Source of the DNA: JAGOBX01 sp017999075 [NCBI: Candidatus Babelota bacterium] | GTDB taxonomy: Bacteria > JAGOBX01 | Direction of reading: 5' to 3' | Assembly: GCA_017999075.1 (NCBI GenBank) | Contig: JAGOBX010000030.1 | Span: 1-15,162, forward strand | DNA: 15,162 nt | Shown: positions 7,317 through 15,007 of the stretch, one piece after another | How positions within the stretch are numbered: the first letter of the stretch is position 1 | How the letters are laid out: the number at the start of each line of letters is the position of its first letter | Translations under genes and position numbers: made by a program | Notes under the pieces: generated by a model | What the model saw: the letters and a program-made list of their open reading frames with translations, nothing else | What the model was told of the DNA's origin: nothing | Database searches by the model: none

Positions 7317-9428
7317 TTATATCACCGTTACCTTTGTCTCCGGCGAAAGTCTCTTAAATCGTTCTTCCACATTAATGCGGTCTTTATCGTCTTTAAAGCT
7401 GGCGTCTTTGAAAACAACTTTTAAAGGTTTTAAATCTGATATTGCATCTACTATTTTGAAATCAATATCATTATCAAAGCAGGCGACAAGAGCATTGGTT
7501 TGAACAATGAAAACTGTATTGCCGAGTATCATTTTTGTTTCAATCGGCAATGAAAGTTCCAACCCAAGGTCGAGAATAACTTGAGTCAGAAGGTCTTCAG
7601 GAGTGCGGTCATCTTTTATGTTGCTTTCTAAAAATGAAAGTTGTTTCTGGTTTAATTCTGATGGATGATAAAACACATCTTTCATATTAGTGTCGTCAAC
7701 TTTATATACACGGAAACCAATATCGAGTTTACTTGCGTCAACCGGCTCTTCACCTAATTTCAATGATGGGTTTATAGCTTTAAGTTCTTCTATTATTTTC
7801 TTTCCTGCGCGCCGGATGCGTTCTTTGCCCACCTCAGTTACTATTGGCAATATCTTTTCCTTATTTAAATATTCTACAAAATCAATATTTTCATTGGTAT
7901 CAGACTTTATATTCTCTTGAAGTTGTACCATTATAAATTTTCTGTTTCCTCCGTCTTCAGCATTTAGTTGAATTACTGCATGTGCTGTTGTTGAAGAACC
8001 CGAAAAAAAATCTAATACAATCATGTCTTTTTCTTCTTGCATTGTTAGCAATCTTTTAACTAAGTTTACTGGCTTCTTACCATTGGGATAGGGTATATTA
8101 CCTTCTTTAGTTAAGTTTTTTGTATCACCCACAAAATCCCAATAAGTTCCTTGCATTTCTTTTTTATATAAGACACCATTTATTTCTTCAGTTACATCTT
8201 TTAGCCAAGCAAAAAGTCTGAATTTATTTCCTTTATAGAATTGTTCGTATAGGTTACTTTTATTTCTACCAGATTTTGGTTTATATTCGATTGAGAACAG
8301 ATCACCTTTAACACCTAACTCCTTAACTTTTTCCATAACCCTTGGTCTTATGGAACTTTGTGGCATAGCTGTTTGAAATATTTTTGACGCATACTTTGTG
8401 TAAACTTCACTCTCTGTTATTCCATTTTCTTTGACAATTTGACCAACTGATTTAATGGAATAGTTCTCTCTTAAATAAATATTTATATCATTACCGTCCC
8501 CATCAATTGTACTACCAATAAACCTTTTGTTTCCTTCCTCAATAAGCACACTTGTATATTTCCAACTTTTTTCATCTTCTTTATATTGTTCGATTAATGT
8601 TGAAATCGGAAAATATTCAAATACATTAACAAAAGAAGAAAAAGAAGAAATATTCTTAAGATAGATAAGCACATACTCTATGTTCTTTTTTAATCTTTTA
8701 TCTTCTCCGCCACCAGAAGCCCCTGCTACATTTTTCATATTAACAGAAATAGTGTTAACAAAATTATTTTCTCCATAGATCTCATCACATATTTTTTTTA
8801 AGTTTTCCTGTTCACTATCATCAATACTGATAAAAATCACCCCGTCATCTTTCAGTAAATCCCTTGCAACTACAAGCCGTTCATACATCATACTCAGCCA
8901 ATCAGAATGAAATCTGCCGTTGCTGTCGGTATTCCTAAAAAGTTTTTCTCCATCTTCACTTTCTACGCCAAGCTCTAATTCATATTTTTCTTTACTCATT
9001 TTAAAATTATCTTTATAGATAAAATCATTTCCCGTGTTATACGGCGGATCAATATAAATCATCTTCACTTTACCCAAATAACTTTCCTGTAAAATTTTCA
9101 GAACTTCAAAATTATCGCCTTCAATATAAAGATTTTCTGTTGTATCAAAATTAACACTTTCTTCTCTGCAAGGTCTTAGTGTTTTTGTGATTGGAGTATT
9201 CGCTTTTAAAAGAGATGCTTTTTTCCCTGGCCAGTCTAAGCGATAGCGTTCGTTATCATCTTCAACAAGTTCTTTAGATAAAACCTGTTTCAATAAATCA
9301 AAATCAACTGCTTTTTTCACGGTTCCGTTTTCATCCCTTGTTTCGGTTATAACATTGGGGAATATTTTAGCAATCTGTTCAATATTTTTATCTGTTAAAT
9401 CCGGCGTCTGCATTTTTAGTTTATCCAT
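7317..9428 (-). CDS. mod: Type III DNA methyltransferase, Mod subunit (N6-adenine)
   Basis: The 703-residue protein methylates adenine at the recognition site and supplies sequence specificity to the Res complex. The order of motifs is that of beta-class enzymes: catalytic DPPYNTGNDF (127-136) precedes the SAM-binding VLDFFSGSSTTAHAV (471-485). The region between, roughly residues 225-425, should be the target-recognition domain. The N-terminal YIEGDNFEVLKIL (101-113) and VIFISIDDSEQ (197-207) are typical. The start has AGAGGAG at 9437-9443 (spacer 8 bases) and lies 2 bases after the upstream stop. All expected catalytic residues are present, so methylation should be active. The gene lies upstream of the IS and should be unaffected by it. 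Confidence 0.94.
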   Translation of the reverse strand: MDKLKMQTPDLTDKNIEQIAKIFPNVITETRDENGTVKKAVDFDLLKQVLSKELVEDDNERYRLDWPGKKASLLKANTPITKTLRPCREESVNFDTTENLYIEGDNFEVLKILQESYLGKVKMIYIDPPYNTGNDFIYKDNFKMSKEKYELELGVESEDGEKLFRNTDSNGRFHSDWLSMMYERLVVARDLLKDDGVIFISIDDSEQENLKKICDEIYGENNFVNTISVNMKNVAGASGGGEDKRLKKNIEYVLIYLKNISSFSSFVNVFEYFPISTLIEQYKEDEKSWKYTSVLIEEGNKRFIGSTIDGDGNDINIYLRENYSIKSVGQIVKENGITESEVYTKYASKIFQTAMPQSSIRPRVMEKVKELGVKGDLFSIEYKPKSGRNKSNLYEQFYKGNKFRLFAWLKDVTEEINGVLYKKEMQGTYWDFVGDTKNLTKEGNIPYPNGKKPVNLVKRLLTMQEEKDMIVLDFFSGSSTTAHAVIQLNAEDGGNRKFIMVQLQENIKSDTNENIDFVEYLNKEKILPIVTEVGKERIRRAGKKIIEELKAINPSLKLGEEPVDASKLDIGFRVYKVDDTNMKDVFYHPSELNQKQLSFLESNIKDDRTPEDLLTQVILDLGLELSLPIETKMILGNTVFIVQTNALVACFDNDIDFKIVDAISDLKPLKVVFKDASFKDDKDRINVEERFKRLSPETKVTVI

Positions 9429-9430
9429 TT

Positions 9431-10072
9431 CTATAACTCCTCTTTAATTTTCTTAAGCTGATTTTTTCTTTTCAGTAATATTTTATTAATTTCCACTTTA
9501 CGGTTAAACTGTTTTTCTTTTGATATTCTGCTTTCTAAAACAGTTATTTCATTTTTTAATGCTTTAATTTTTTTGTCGTTATCTATAATATCATTAAAAT
9601 TAAACTTGTTTTGCAATTCGTTTCGGATAAACGATTTAACTAATTTTTGATATACTTTTTCCAAATCAATACCGGTAAAATCAAAACTTTTATCTTCGTT
9701 CCAATCAGAAAAGTAGTAATTTTTGGCATTATTATTCTCTTTTAATGTAATACCGTAAGCTTCATTGTCGTTATAAATAAAGCGGTATAATATTTGATAA
9801 GGGATAGCTTTATCAATGACCTTTAAAATATTTTTTGGGATAATTTGTTCTTTAAGTTCAATTTCAAATATTTGTATTTCTGTAACTTTTTCTGTTTTTG
9901 TGATTCCTACGGTGCTTTCGGCAAGTTTATACTTCCAAGTAATTTTTTGGATTTTATCAACAAACTCTTTCTGCAATTTCGTGCTTAAAGCTGCCTTCTC
10001 ATAAAATTTGTTTTTTGCTATAAATTTATTAACAAAAGCTTCTCTCGGTAATTTCAAATTATCACTACTCAT
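9431..10072 (-). CDS. DUF4391-like protein
   Basis: The 213-residue protein resembles the DUF4391 family, recalled from the combination LPREAFVNKFIAKNKFYE, ALSTKLQKEFVDKIQKITWKYKLA, IQIFEIELKE and IDKAIPYQILYRFIY. The C-terminal ~60 residues (from about 155) are strongly charged and probably coiled coil (KALKNEITVLESRISKEKQFNRKVEINKILLKRKNQLKKIKEEL). Its ATG overlaps the helicase stop as TAATG, indicating translational coupling. The family has no settled biochemical role; its repeated position between an SNF2-type helicase and a Mod gene suggests it bridges or regulates them. I see no catalytic motif. Confidence 0.78.
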   Translation of the reverse strand: MSSDNLKLPREAFVNKFIAKNKFYEKAALSTKLQKEFVDKIQKITWKYKLAESTVGITKTEKVTEIQIFEIELKEQIIPKNILKVIDKAIPYQILYRFIYNDNEAYGITLKENNNAKNYYFSDWNEDKSFDFTGIDLEKVYQKLVKSFIRNELQNKFNFNDIIDNDKKIKALKNEITVLESRISKEKQFNRKVEINKILLKRKNQLKKIKEEL

Positions 10073-13000
10073 TACTTTATTACCACAAAGGTAAGGAGTT
10101 CAAAATCTTCCAGACCTTTTATGCGATTCATAAGAGCGGTTGTGCCGCCTGCTGAAAAAAGACTTTCTACATCCCTTTCATCTTTGACATTAAGCGCGGA
10201 TTCAACGGATTTATTTAGCAGTTCTGAATATTTCCCCATATTTTTACCATCATTAGTTTCATCATTAAACAATTCATAAACATCTTTTATCGCTTCATTA
10301 TTCCCCTTACATAGCGAGCGGAGAATATCCAGCGTATTTTTAACATTCAAATGGTTTGATGCAATTTTTCCATCTGCTGTTATATAAACCAGATAAAAAG
10401 GGTGAAGTTGATTAGTTTTGTCAATATTAACTTCATTGTTTATATTTTTTAAAACAAAAACAACGCCTTCATTAACTCCTCGTTTTATGTCTTTTTTACA
10501 AACTGTGTGCATTCCGTTTGCAACATTTGCAAGACTTCCGTTCTGTTTAATATAATTCACTAAATCCATACGAAAATCATTTAATCCTAAATCAGTTATT
10601 GAAACACCAGATCCCATATCTTCAATATCAACTACTTCTTCCTGCAATTTTTCCAATTGTTTTTTTCTAAAGAGTAGATCCGAAGATTTATTCGTAAGAA
10701 CATTGTCTTCGCCGGTGGCTGTCGCATCAACCATAAACATTCTACTTTCAACCCTATTTTTCAGATTGATGTAGTCGTCAAGGGACAATTGAGGCCAGAA
10801 ATTAATCAACTGAATATCTTTATTTATTGACCCGATTCTATCAATACGACCAAACCGTTGAATAATGCGAACAGGATTCCAGTGTATATCATAATTAATA
10901 AGAGTGTCGCAATCTTGAAGATTTTGCCCTTCGGAAATACAATCCGTAGCAATTAAGACATCTATTTCAGGATCATCTTTTTTTCTTCGTTCTTTAGAAC
11001 GCGGAGAAAAATTGATAAGAATATTATTAAAACTATTGTCTAATTTTAGAGTTGTCTGATTTTGGTTTGAGCCGGTTATTTTAGCGGTTTCCAGATTAAG
11101 TTTTTTTTTATTATAGTCCGCTATATGTTTGTACAAATAATTCACGGTATCCGCAAAAGCGCTGAATATCAATACCTTTCTATTGTTTGCATTTACTGGA
11201 TTTTTGATTTTGTTTTCAATAAATGATTTTAAATCTTTCAGTTTTGTGTCATGTTCCGGCGTTACCTTTGCCATTTCAGCAAATATTTTTTTGGCAATAA
11301 GAACATCTGCCTCTAAGTCCTGCTTCCAGCCGTAAGTATTCATATCCTCAAGATTAACTTTTACTTTACCGCCAACGCTAAATTCATCACTCAGCCAGTC
11401 ATCACTATCGGCATCAATATCTATATCATTAAACTGTGAAGATTCTGTAAATGTTTGAACGCCTGTTTTTTCAAATGTTTTAATTTTGTTAATTGTAACT
11501 TCAATGCTTTTTATAAACTTACCAAGAGTAATCCTGAATGAATCGACCGAACTTTCTAATCTTTTAAGAAAATTTACCCGCATAAGGATTTGGAGATTTT
11601 TTTCACGATGCGACTGCTTAAAGCTTACATTCTCATTGATGCTGGTATCGTAAATGTCGCTATAAAACTGCCGTTTATTAGGTAATATGTATTCAGTAGG
11701 CGAGTATATAGACATTGTTAATTTTGAGAGTTCTTTATAGAGTTCTGATATTTCAATAAACCCCTCAATATCCGTTATGTTTGCGTGATGGGTAATAGGT
11801 TTTAATCTGTTTGGAAATTTACCGATTTTATTTATATCATAATACTTCTCGATGTGCTTTCTGCTTCTGGCTATTGTTACGCTATCAAGTAATTTAAAAA
11901 AATCAAAATTTGTATTAAGCATTTTTAAAAGCGTCTGACTGGTTCTTTCTTCTACCGGCAGTTTAGACCACTCATTAAATATTTTTTGAGCATTTGACAA
12001 TATAGTCTCGATGGATTTGTCAGTATCAATTTTTCCGGATGGACGACCTGTTTCGCCTTCACAAGCCAAAGCAATCTGATTCTTTAAATCGGTAAATCTG
12101 TTATTGACAGGAGTTGCTGAAAGCATAAGAACCTTTGTTTTAACGCCTGCTTTCATAACATCATTAAGTAATTTTTGATAACGGGTTACTCTGTCTTTTC
12201 TGGGATCATTATTTCTAAAATTATGCGATTCGTCAATTACTACCAAATCATAATTACCCCAGTTTATTCTTGATAAATCTATTCCGTTTGATTCCCCTCG
12301 TTCTCGTGATAAATCCGTATGATATAAAACATGATAATTGAAACGATCTTTTATCAAAGCGTTGTCATCATAATGATTTAAAAATGTGCGCCAGTTATCG
12401 CCAAGTTTTTTGGGGCATAAAACAAGAACAGTTCTGTTTCTTTCCTGATAATATTTAATAACGCCTAATGCTGAAAAGGTTTTGCCAAGTCCAACGCTAT
12501 CGGCAAGAATACAGCCATTGTGTCGTTCTAATTTATTGATAATTCCTAAAACGGCATCTTTTTGAAAATCGTAAAGTTTATTCCAGATTATAGATTTTTT
12601 AAAGCCAGTCTTTTCATTAGCAAGCTCATCTTCGGAAATATCCTCAAGGAACTCATCAAAAATATTGTAAAGAGTTAAATAATATATAAATTCGGGAGAA
12701 TTTTCTTTATACAGATTTGTAATATATTCGACAACTTCATCGGTTACATTTTTTAATATATTATCGTCGTTCCATATTTCTTCAAAGTTTTTAATGTATT
12801 GTTTTGTAGTCTCAAAATCGTCTGTCTTAATAATCTGGTGCAGTATAGAATTGTCTTTTTCATAACCGAAACCAGCGCTGCTAAACTCATTTATCCCCAT
12901 ATATACAAATCTATTATCAGTATTATCAAGAGTAATATGCGGCTGAATATATTTATTTCCAAGGTTAGTTTTAAAAGTTACTTTTTGCTCAATCCATTTT

Positions 13001-13320
13001 TTGCATTCTTTAGCAATCGCCTTGCCTTTAAGCTCATTTTTTAAATTTATTTCAAAATCTGAACCATTAATAGCCTTTTGCCGGAAATCAGCGTTAATCT
13101 GAAATTGTTTTTTTTCTCTTTTATTTTTATCAGCTTCAATAAATGTAGGATCTGTAAATATAAAATTTAATTTATTAATTTTTTTTAACTCATTTTTAAG
13201 ACATTCAAATCCGTATATAGTAAAAATGCCGGCTGCAACTTGCAGTTTGCTTTCTTTAACAATATTTTTTTTAAAGTCATCGCCGATTTTTTCGGTTTTA
13301 TTATTGAAGCTTTGTATCAT
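10072..13320 (-). CDS. SNF2-family helicase with degenerate PLD-like N-terminal domain
   Basis: The 1082-residue protein is a superfamily 2 DNA translocase. Motifs seen are DSVGLGKT (274-281), DESH (363-366), SATP (401-404), IATDCISEGQNLQ (790-802) and QRFGRIDRIGS (821-831). Residues ~20-180 look like a phospholipase-D-type fold (KLQVAAGIFTIYGFECLKNEL; then YIQPHITLDN...VYMGINEFSSAGFG). The usual HxK of the active site is not intact, however: PHIT replaces the expected HAK. That suggests a structural or binding role rather than nuclease activity. An acidic stretch (NDIDIDADSDDWLSDE, ~631-646) separates two helicase parts. It is the first gene of the operon, with a promoter whose predicted transcript starts at about the ATG. 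It probably works with the following DUF4391 protein and the Mod/Res pair as an ATP-driven defence component. Confidence 0.88.
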   Translation of the reverse strand: MIQSFNNKTEKIGDDFKKNIVKESKLQVAAGIFTIYGFECLKNELKKINKLNFIFTDPTFIEADKNKREKKQFQINADFRQKAINGSDFEINLKNELKGKAIAKECKKWIEQKVTFKTNLGNKYIQPHITLDNTDNRFVYMGINEFSSAGFGYEKDNSILHQIIKTDDFETTKQYIKNFEEIWNDDNILKNVTDEVVEYITNLYKENSPEFIYYLTLYNIFDEFLEDISEDELANEKTGFKKSIIWNKLYDFQKDAVLGIINKLERHNGCILADSVGLGKTFSALGVIKYYQERNRTVLVLCPKKLGDNWRTFLNHYDDNALIKDRFNYHVLYHTDLSRERGESNGIDLSRINWGNYDLVVIDESHNFRNNDPRKDRVTRYQKLLNDVMKAGVKTKVLMLSATPVNNRFTDLKNQIALACEGETGRPSGKIDTDKSIETILSNAQKIFNEWSKLPVEERTSQTLLKMLNTNFDFFKLLDSVTIARSRKHIEKYYDINKIGKFPNRLKPITHHANITDIEGFIEISELYKELSKLTMSIYSPTEYILPNKRQFYSDIYDTSINENVSFKQSHREKNLQILMRVNFLKRLESSVDSFRITLGKFIKSIEVTINKIKTFEKTGVQTFTESSQFNDIDIDADSDDWLSDEFSVGGKVKVNLEDMNTYGWKQDLEADVLIAKKIFAEMAKVTPEHDTKLKDLKSFIENKIKNPVNANNRKVLIFSAFADTVNYLYKHIADYNKKKLNLETAKITGSNQNQTTLKLDNSFNNILINFSPRSKERRKKDDPEIDVLIATDCISEGQNLQDCDTLINYDIHWNPVRIIQRFGRIDRIGSINKDIQLINFWPQLSLDDYINLKNRVESRMFMVDATATGEDNVLTNKSSDLLFRKKQLEKLQEEVVDIEDMGSGVSITDLGLNDFRMDLVNYIKQNGSLANVANGMHTVCKKDIKRGVNEGVVFVLKNINNEVNIDKTNQLHPFYLVYITADGKIASNHLNVKNTLDILRSLCKGNNEAIKDVYELFNDETNDGKNMGKYSELLNKSVESALNVKDERDVESLFSAGGTTALMNRIKGLEDFELLTFVVIK

Positions 13321-13328
13321 ATCTTTAA

Positions 13329-13358
13329 ATTATATCATTAATAATCAACAAAAATCAA
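13329..13358 (-). promoter_or_regulatory. Promoter of the defence operon, probably leaderless
   Basis: On the minus strand TTGATT (13358-13353) and TATAAT (13334-13329) are separated by 18 bases. Transcription would begin about 13322, one or two bases from the helicase ATG at 13320, and no Shine-Dalgarno sequence precedes that ATG. The operon's first gene may therefore be translated from a leaderless mRNA. Confidence 0.55.
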
Positions 13359-13511
13359 GGTTATTATAATTTATTTTTTTTTAATTTTACTAAATATAAG
13401 TGTAAATTCAATCTATCAAATAACTTTAGAAGAAAATCAGTGTTTTGAACAATCTAATTTTATTTTGCTAAAGCTAAATACGCCTATGAAATATCTGTAG
13501 AATAATGTTTT

Positions 13512-13538
13512 TATCATTTGTAAACAGGTTAAATGATA
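13512..13538. repeat. Inverted repeat between the helicase promoter and the array
   Basis: TATCATTT (13512-13519) and AAATGATA (13531-13538) form a perfect 8-bp inverted repeat around an 11-base loop, flanked by T-rich sequence on both sides. It could be a weak terminator or a binding site. The rest of 13359-13563 shows nothing I can name. Confidence 0.35.
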
Positions 13539-13563
13539 TTTTAATTTTTTGGTGTGTTTGGAC

Positions 13564-13921
13564 ATTGACAAGAAAAGTCAATGTGCGCTATTTTAAAATT
13601 GACAGGAAATGTCAATGTGCGTCTTTCTCAGATTGACAAAAAAAGTCAATGTGCTTATTTCTGAAAATGATATGAAAAGTCAATATGCATCTTTCTGAAA
13701 TTGACAAGAAAAGTCAACTTTTGTTTGTTTGAAAATGACAGTAAATGTCAATATGCTCTTTCTCAGATTGACAATAAAAGTCAATGTGCTTCTTTCTGAT
13801 ATTGACAAAAAATGTCAATGTGTGTTGATTTAAGATTGACAAAAAATGTCAATGTGTGTTGATTTAAGATTGACAAAAAATGTCAATGTGTGTTGATTTA
13901 AGATTGACAAAAAATGTCAAT
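13564..13921. repeat. Array of 11 palindromes at a 34-bp period
   Basis: Units start at 13564, 13598, 13632, 13666, 13700, 13734, 13767, 13801, 13835, 13869 and 13903: every step is 34 bp except one of 33. Each unit is a 19-bp palindrome, consensus ATTGACA-N5-TGTCAAT, followed by a 15-bp spacer. Units 8-10 are identical including their spacers (TGTGTTGATTTAAG type); units 1-7 have diverged spacers sharing TGTGC and TTTCT elements. In unit 4 the left arm is damaged (AATGATA), while the right arm GTCAA survives in all eleven. The last unit has no spacer. The array lies in the divergent region between the defence operon and the plus-strand genes. It could be a multi-site operator, an iteron or partition-type site, or part of a transfer origin. 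Confidence 0.85.
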
Positions 13922-13955
13922 ATTTTATTAGCAGGTCTTTGATTATAAACGCAAT

Positions 13956-14001
13956 GACCATTTGTTATAACGGACAAAAAAGGGCGTATTAAGAAATGGT
14001 C
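13956..14001. repeat. Long-spaced inverted repeat enclosing a palindrome
   Basis: GACCATTT (13956-13963) and AAATGGTC (13994-14001) are perfect 8-bp inverted arms 30 bases apart. The palindrome GTTATAAC (13964-13971) abuts the left arm. The layout would suit a recombinase, nicking or regulator site, but no partner is identified. Confidence 0.35.
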
Positions 14002-14017
14002 GGGCGGAAGCGGAAAT

Positions 14018-14080
14018 AATTGCGAATTGTGAATTGTGAATTGCTAATGGTGAATTGTGAATGTTGAGTTTTGAGTGTTG
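14018..14080. repeat. Heptameric microsatellite, AATTGTG type
   Basis: Nine consecutive 7-base units: AATTGCG, AATTGTG, AATTGTG, AATTGCT, AATGGTG, AATTGTG, AATGTTG, AGTTTTG, AGTGTTG. The period is kept while the sequence drifts. It is non-coding by appearance. Confidence 0.75.
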
Positions 14081-14087
14081 GAAAATT

Positions 14088-14123
14088 AGTTTATAAAGTT
14101 TATAAGGTTCGTAAAGTTTGGAG
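14088..14123. repeat. Nonameric microsatellite, AGTTTATAA type
   Basis: Four 9-base units (AGTTTATAA twice, GGTTCGTAA, AGTTTGGAG) follow directly on the heptameric tract. Confidence 0.6.
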
Positions 14124-14156
14124 TTAATAAAATTATTGATTGGTATTTTACGACCG

Positions 14157-14213
14157 ACTTCGCACTTCGCACTTCGCACAATATTGACTGTCAACTGTCA
14201 ACTGACAACTGAC
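14157..14213. repeat. Two adjoining heptameric tracts, ACTTCGC and TCAACTG types
   Basis: Three exact ACTTCGC units (14157-14177) are followed after a few bases by TTGACTG, TCAACTG, TCAACTG, ACAACTG, AC (14184-14213). The second tract reuses the TGTCAA/TTGAC sequence of the palindrome array, which may be coincidence or a common origin. Confidence 0.65.
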
Positions 14214-14262
14214 TAATAAAAATATGATATAAAAAAAGATAGAAAGAAAAATGTTGAAAAAC

Positions 14263-14291
14263 TTGACAAATGAATAATAATAGTATATATT
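14263..14291 (+). promoter_or_regulatory. Strong promoter for the plus-strand genes
   Basis: TTGACA (14263-14268) and TATATT (14286-14291) are separated by exactly 17 bases. Transcription would start near 14298, leaving a leader of about 67 bases before the ATG at 14365. Confidence 0.65.
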
Positions 14292-14364
14292 ACAATTGCG
14301 ACTGATTAAAGGAATGTGTAAGGCACAATTTTGAGATGATTGAAAATTTGGATTAGCGGGGGCA

Positions 14365-14925
14365 ATGGAGATGGAGAAAAATAATAGTAAGAAAAGCGTG
14401 AAGAAAGCGCGGAAACATATATCAATTTATTTTCCGCATTATGATAAGGACACGGATAAAAAGACGCATAAATTTGTAACAGTATCGTTTGATATTGAAA
14501 CGAATAAGCCGGATAGGATGCTGTTTGAAAAAATTACTACTGAAAAAATCATGGGCGGGAAGATTAAAGGTATTTGCAAAATTTATGGATACGATGATTT
14601 AATGGACAGGGCGCGAATGGAGGAATCTAAACCGTCAACAGTGATAAAGAAAATATTATACGGCAAGTTTTTTGGGAACGAGGAAGCGTATTATTGCTTG
14701 AATGTTGTTGATGAATTTCACGCAACATCAATAAATGAGGAATTGCGTTATTTACGCAAACGATTTGAATTTGTAAATATGTCTACGGAGAAATTGAAAT
14801 TGTCGCAATTGATTAGAGGGTTGGAAAAGATTATTGAAAAAGAAAAATTACAGAAAGAGTCGCTTGAAGTATTGCGCGATATTTCAAGTTATTTGAAACA
14901 GATACAGGGGCTCGGTAATAAATAA
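14365..14925 (+). CDS. Hypothetical protein, 186 residues
   Basis: I do not recognise this protein. It begins with a basic segment (KNNSKKSVKKARKH), then a beta-rich part (ISIYFPHYDKDT, HKFVTVSFDIET), a mixed middle part, and a C-terminal coiled-coil-like region from about residue 138 (STEKLKLSQLIRGLEKIIEKEKLQKESLEVL). The ATG at 14365 is chosen as the first in-frame start; only a G-run (GCGGGGG) precedes it, a poor ribosome site, and an ATG at 14371 is the alternative. A consensus promoter lies upstream. The next gene, a P-loop ATPase, starts 82 bases downstream on the same strand, so the pair may form the start of a transfer or maintenance operon. Codon use is less A/T-extreme than in the 619-residue gene. 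A role as a DNA-binding accessory factor is only a guess from its basic N-terminus. Confidence 0.78.
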   Translation: MEMEKNNSKKSVKKARKHISIYFPHYDKDTDKKTHKFVTVSFDIETNKPDRMLFEKITTEKIMGGKIKGICKIYGYDDLMDRARMEESKPSTVIKKILYGKFFGNEEAYYCLNVVDEFHATSINEELRYLRKRFEFVNMSTEKLKLSQLIRGLEKIIEKEKLQKESLEVLRDISSYLKQIQGLGNK

Positions 14926-14996
14926 TTGCGGATTGCCGCTACGCATATTATGCCGGATTTATTTTAAATAGGCGCGGTTGATATATTTTATTTTTC

Positions 14997-15002
14997 GGAG
15001 GG
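14997..15002 (+). promoter_or_regulatory. Shine-Dalgarno site fixing the start of the ATPase
   Basis: GGAGGG lies 5 bases before the ATG at 15008 and is the best ribosome site on the plus strand here; it supports that start for the partial ATPase gene. Confidence 0.7.
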
Positions 15003-15007
15003 CGTAT

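Noticed and set aside
2498-13320. DISARM or BREX system
   Set aside because: No DUF1998 (DrmB), PglZ or BrxC-like genes are present; Mod and Res motifs fit type III restriction-modification.
13564-13921. CRISPR array
   Set aside because: Repeats of 19 bp are palindromic and imperfect, spacers are only 15 bp and several are identical, and no cas gene is present.
13943-14194. 83-codon ORF on the minus strand
   Set aside because: It is the translation of heptameric microsatellites (repeated HNS-type peptides), with no ribosome site.
14928-14939. Terminator after the 186-residue gene (GCGG-ATTG-CCGC)
   Set aside because: The stem is only 4 bp and no T-run follows directly; read-through into the ATPase gene is more likely.
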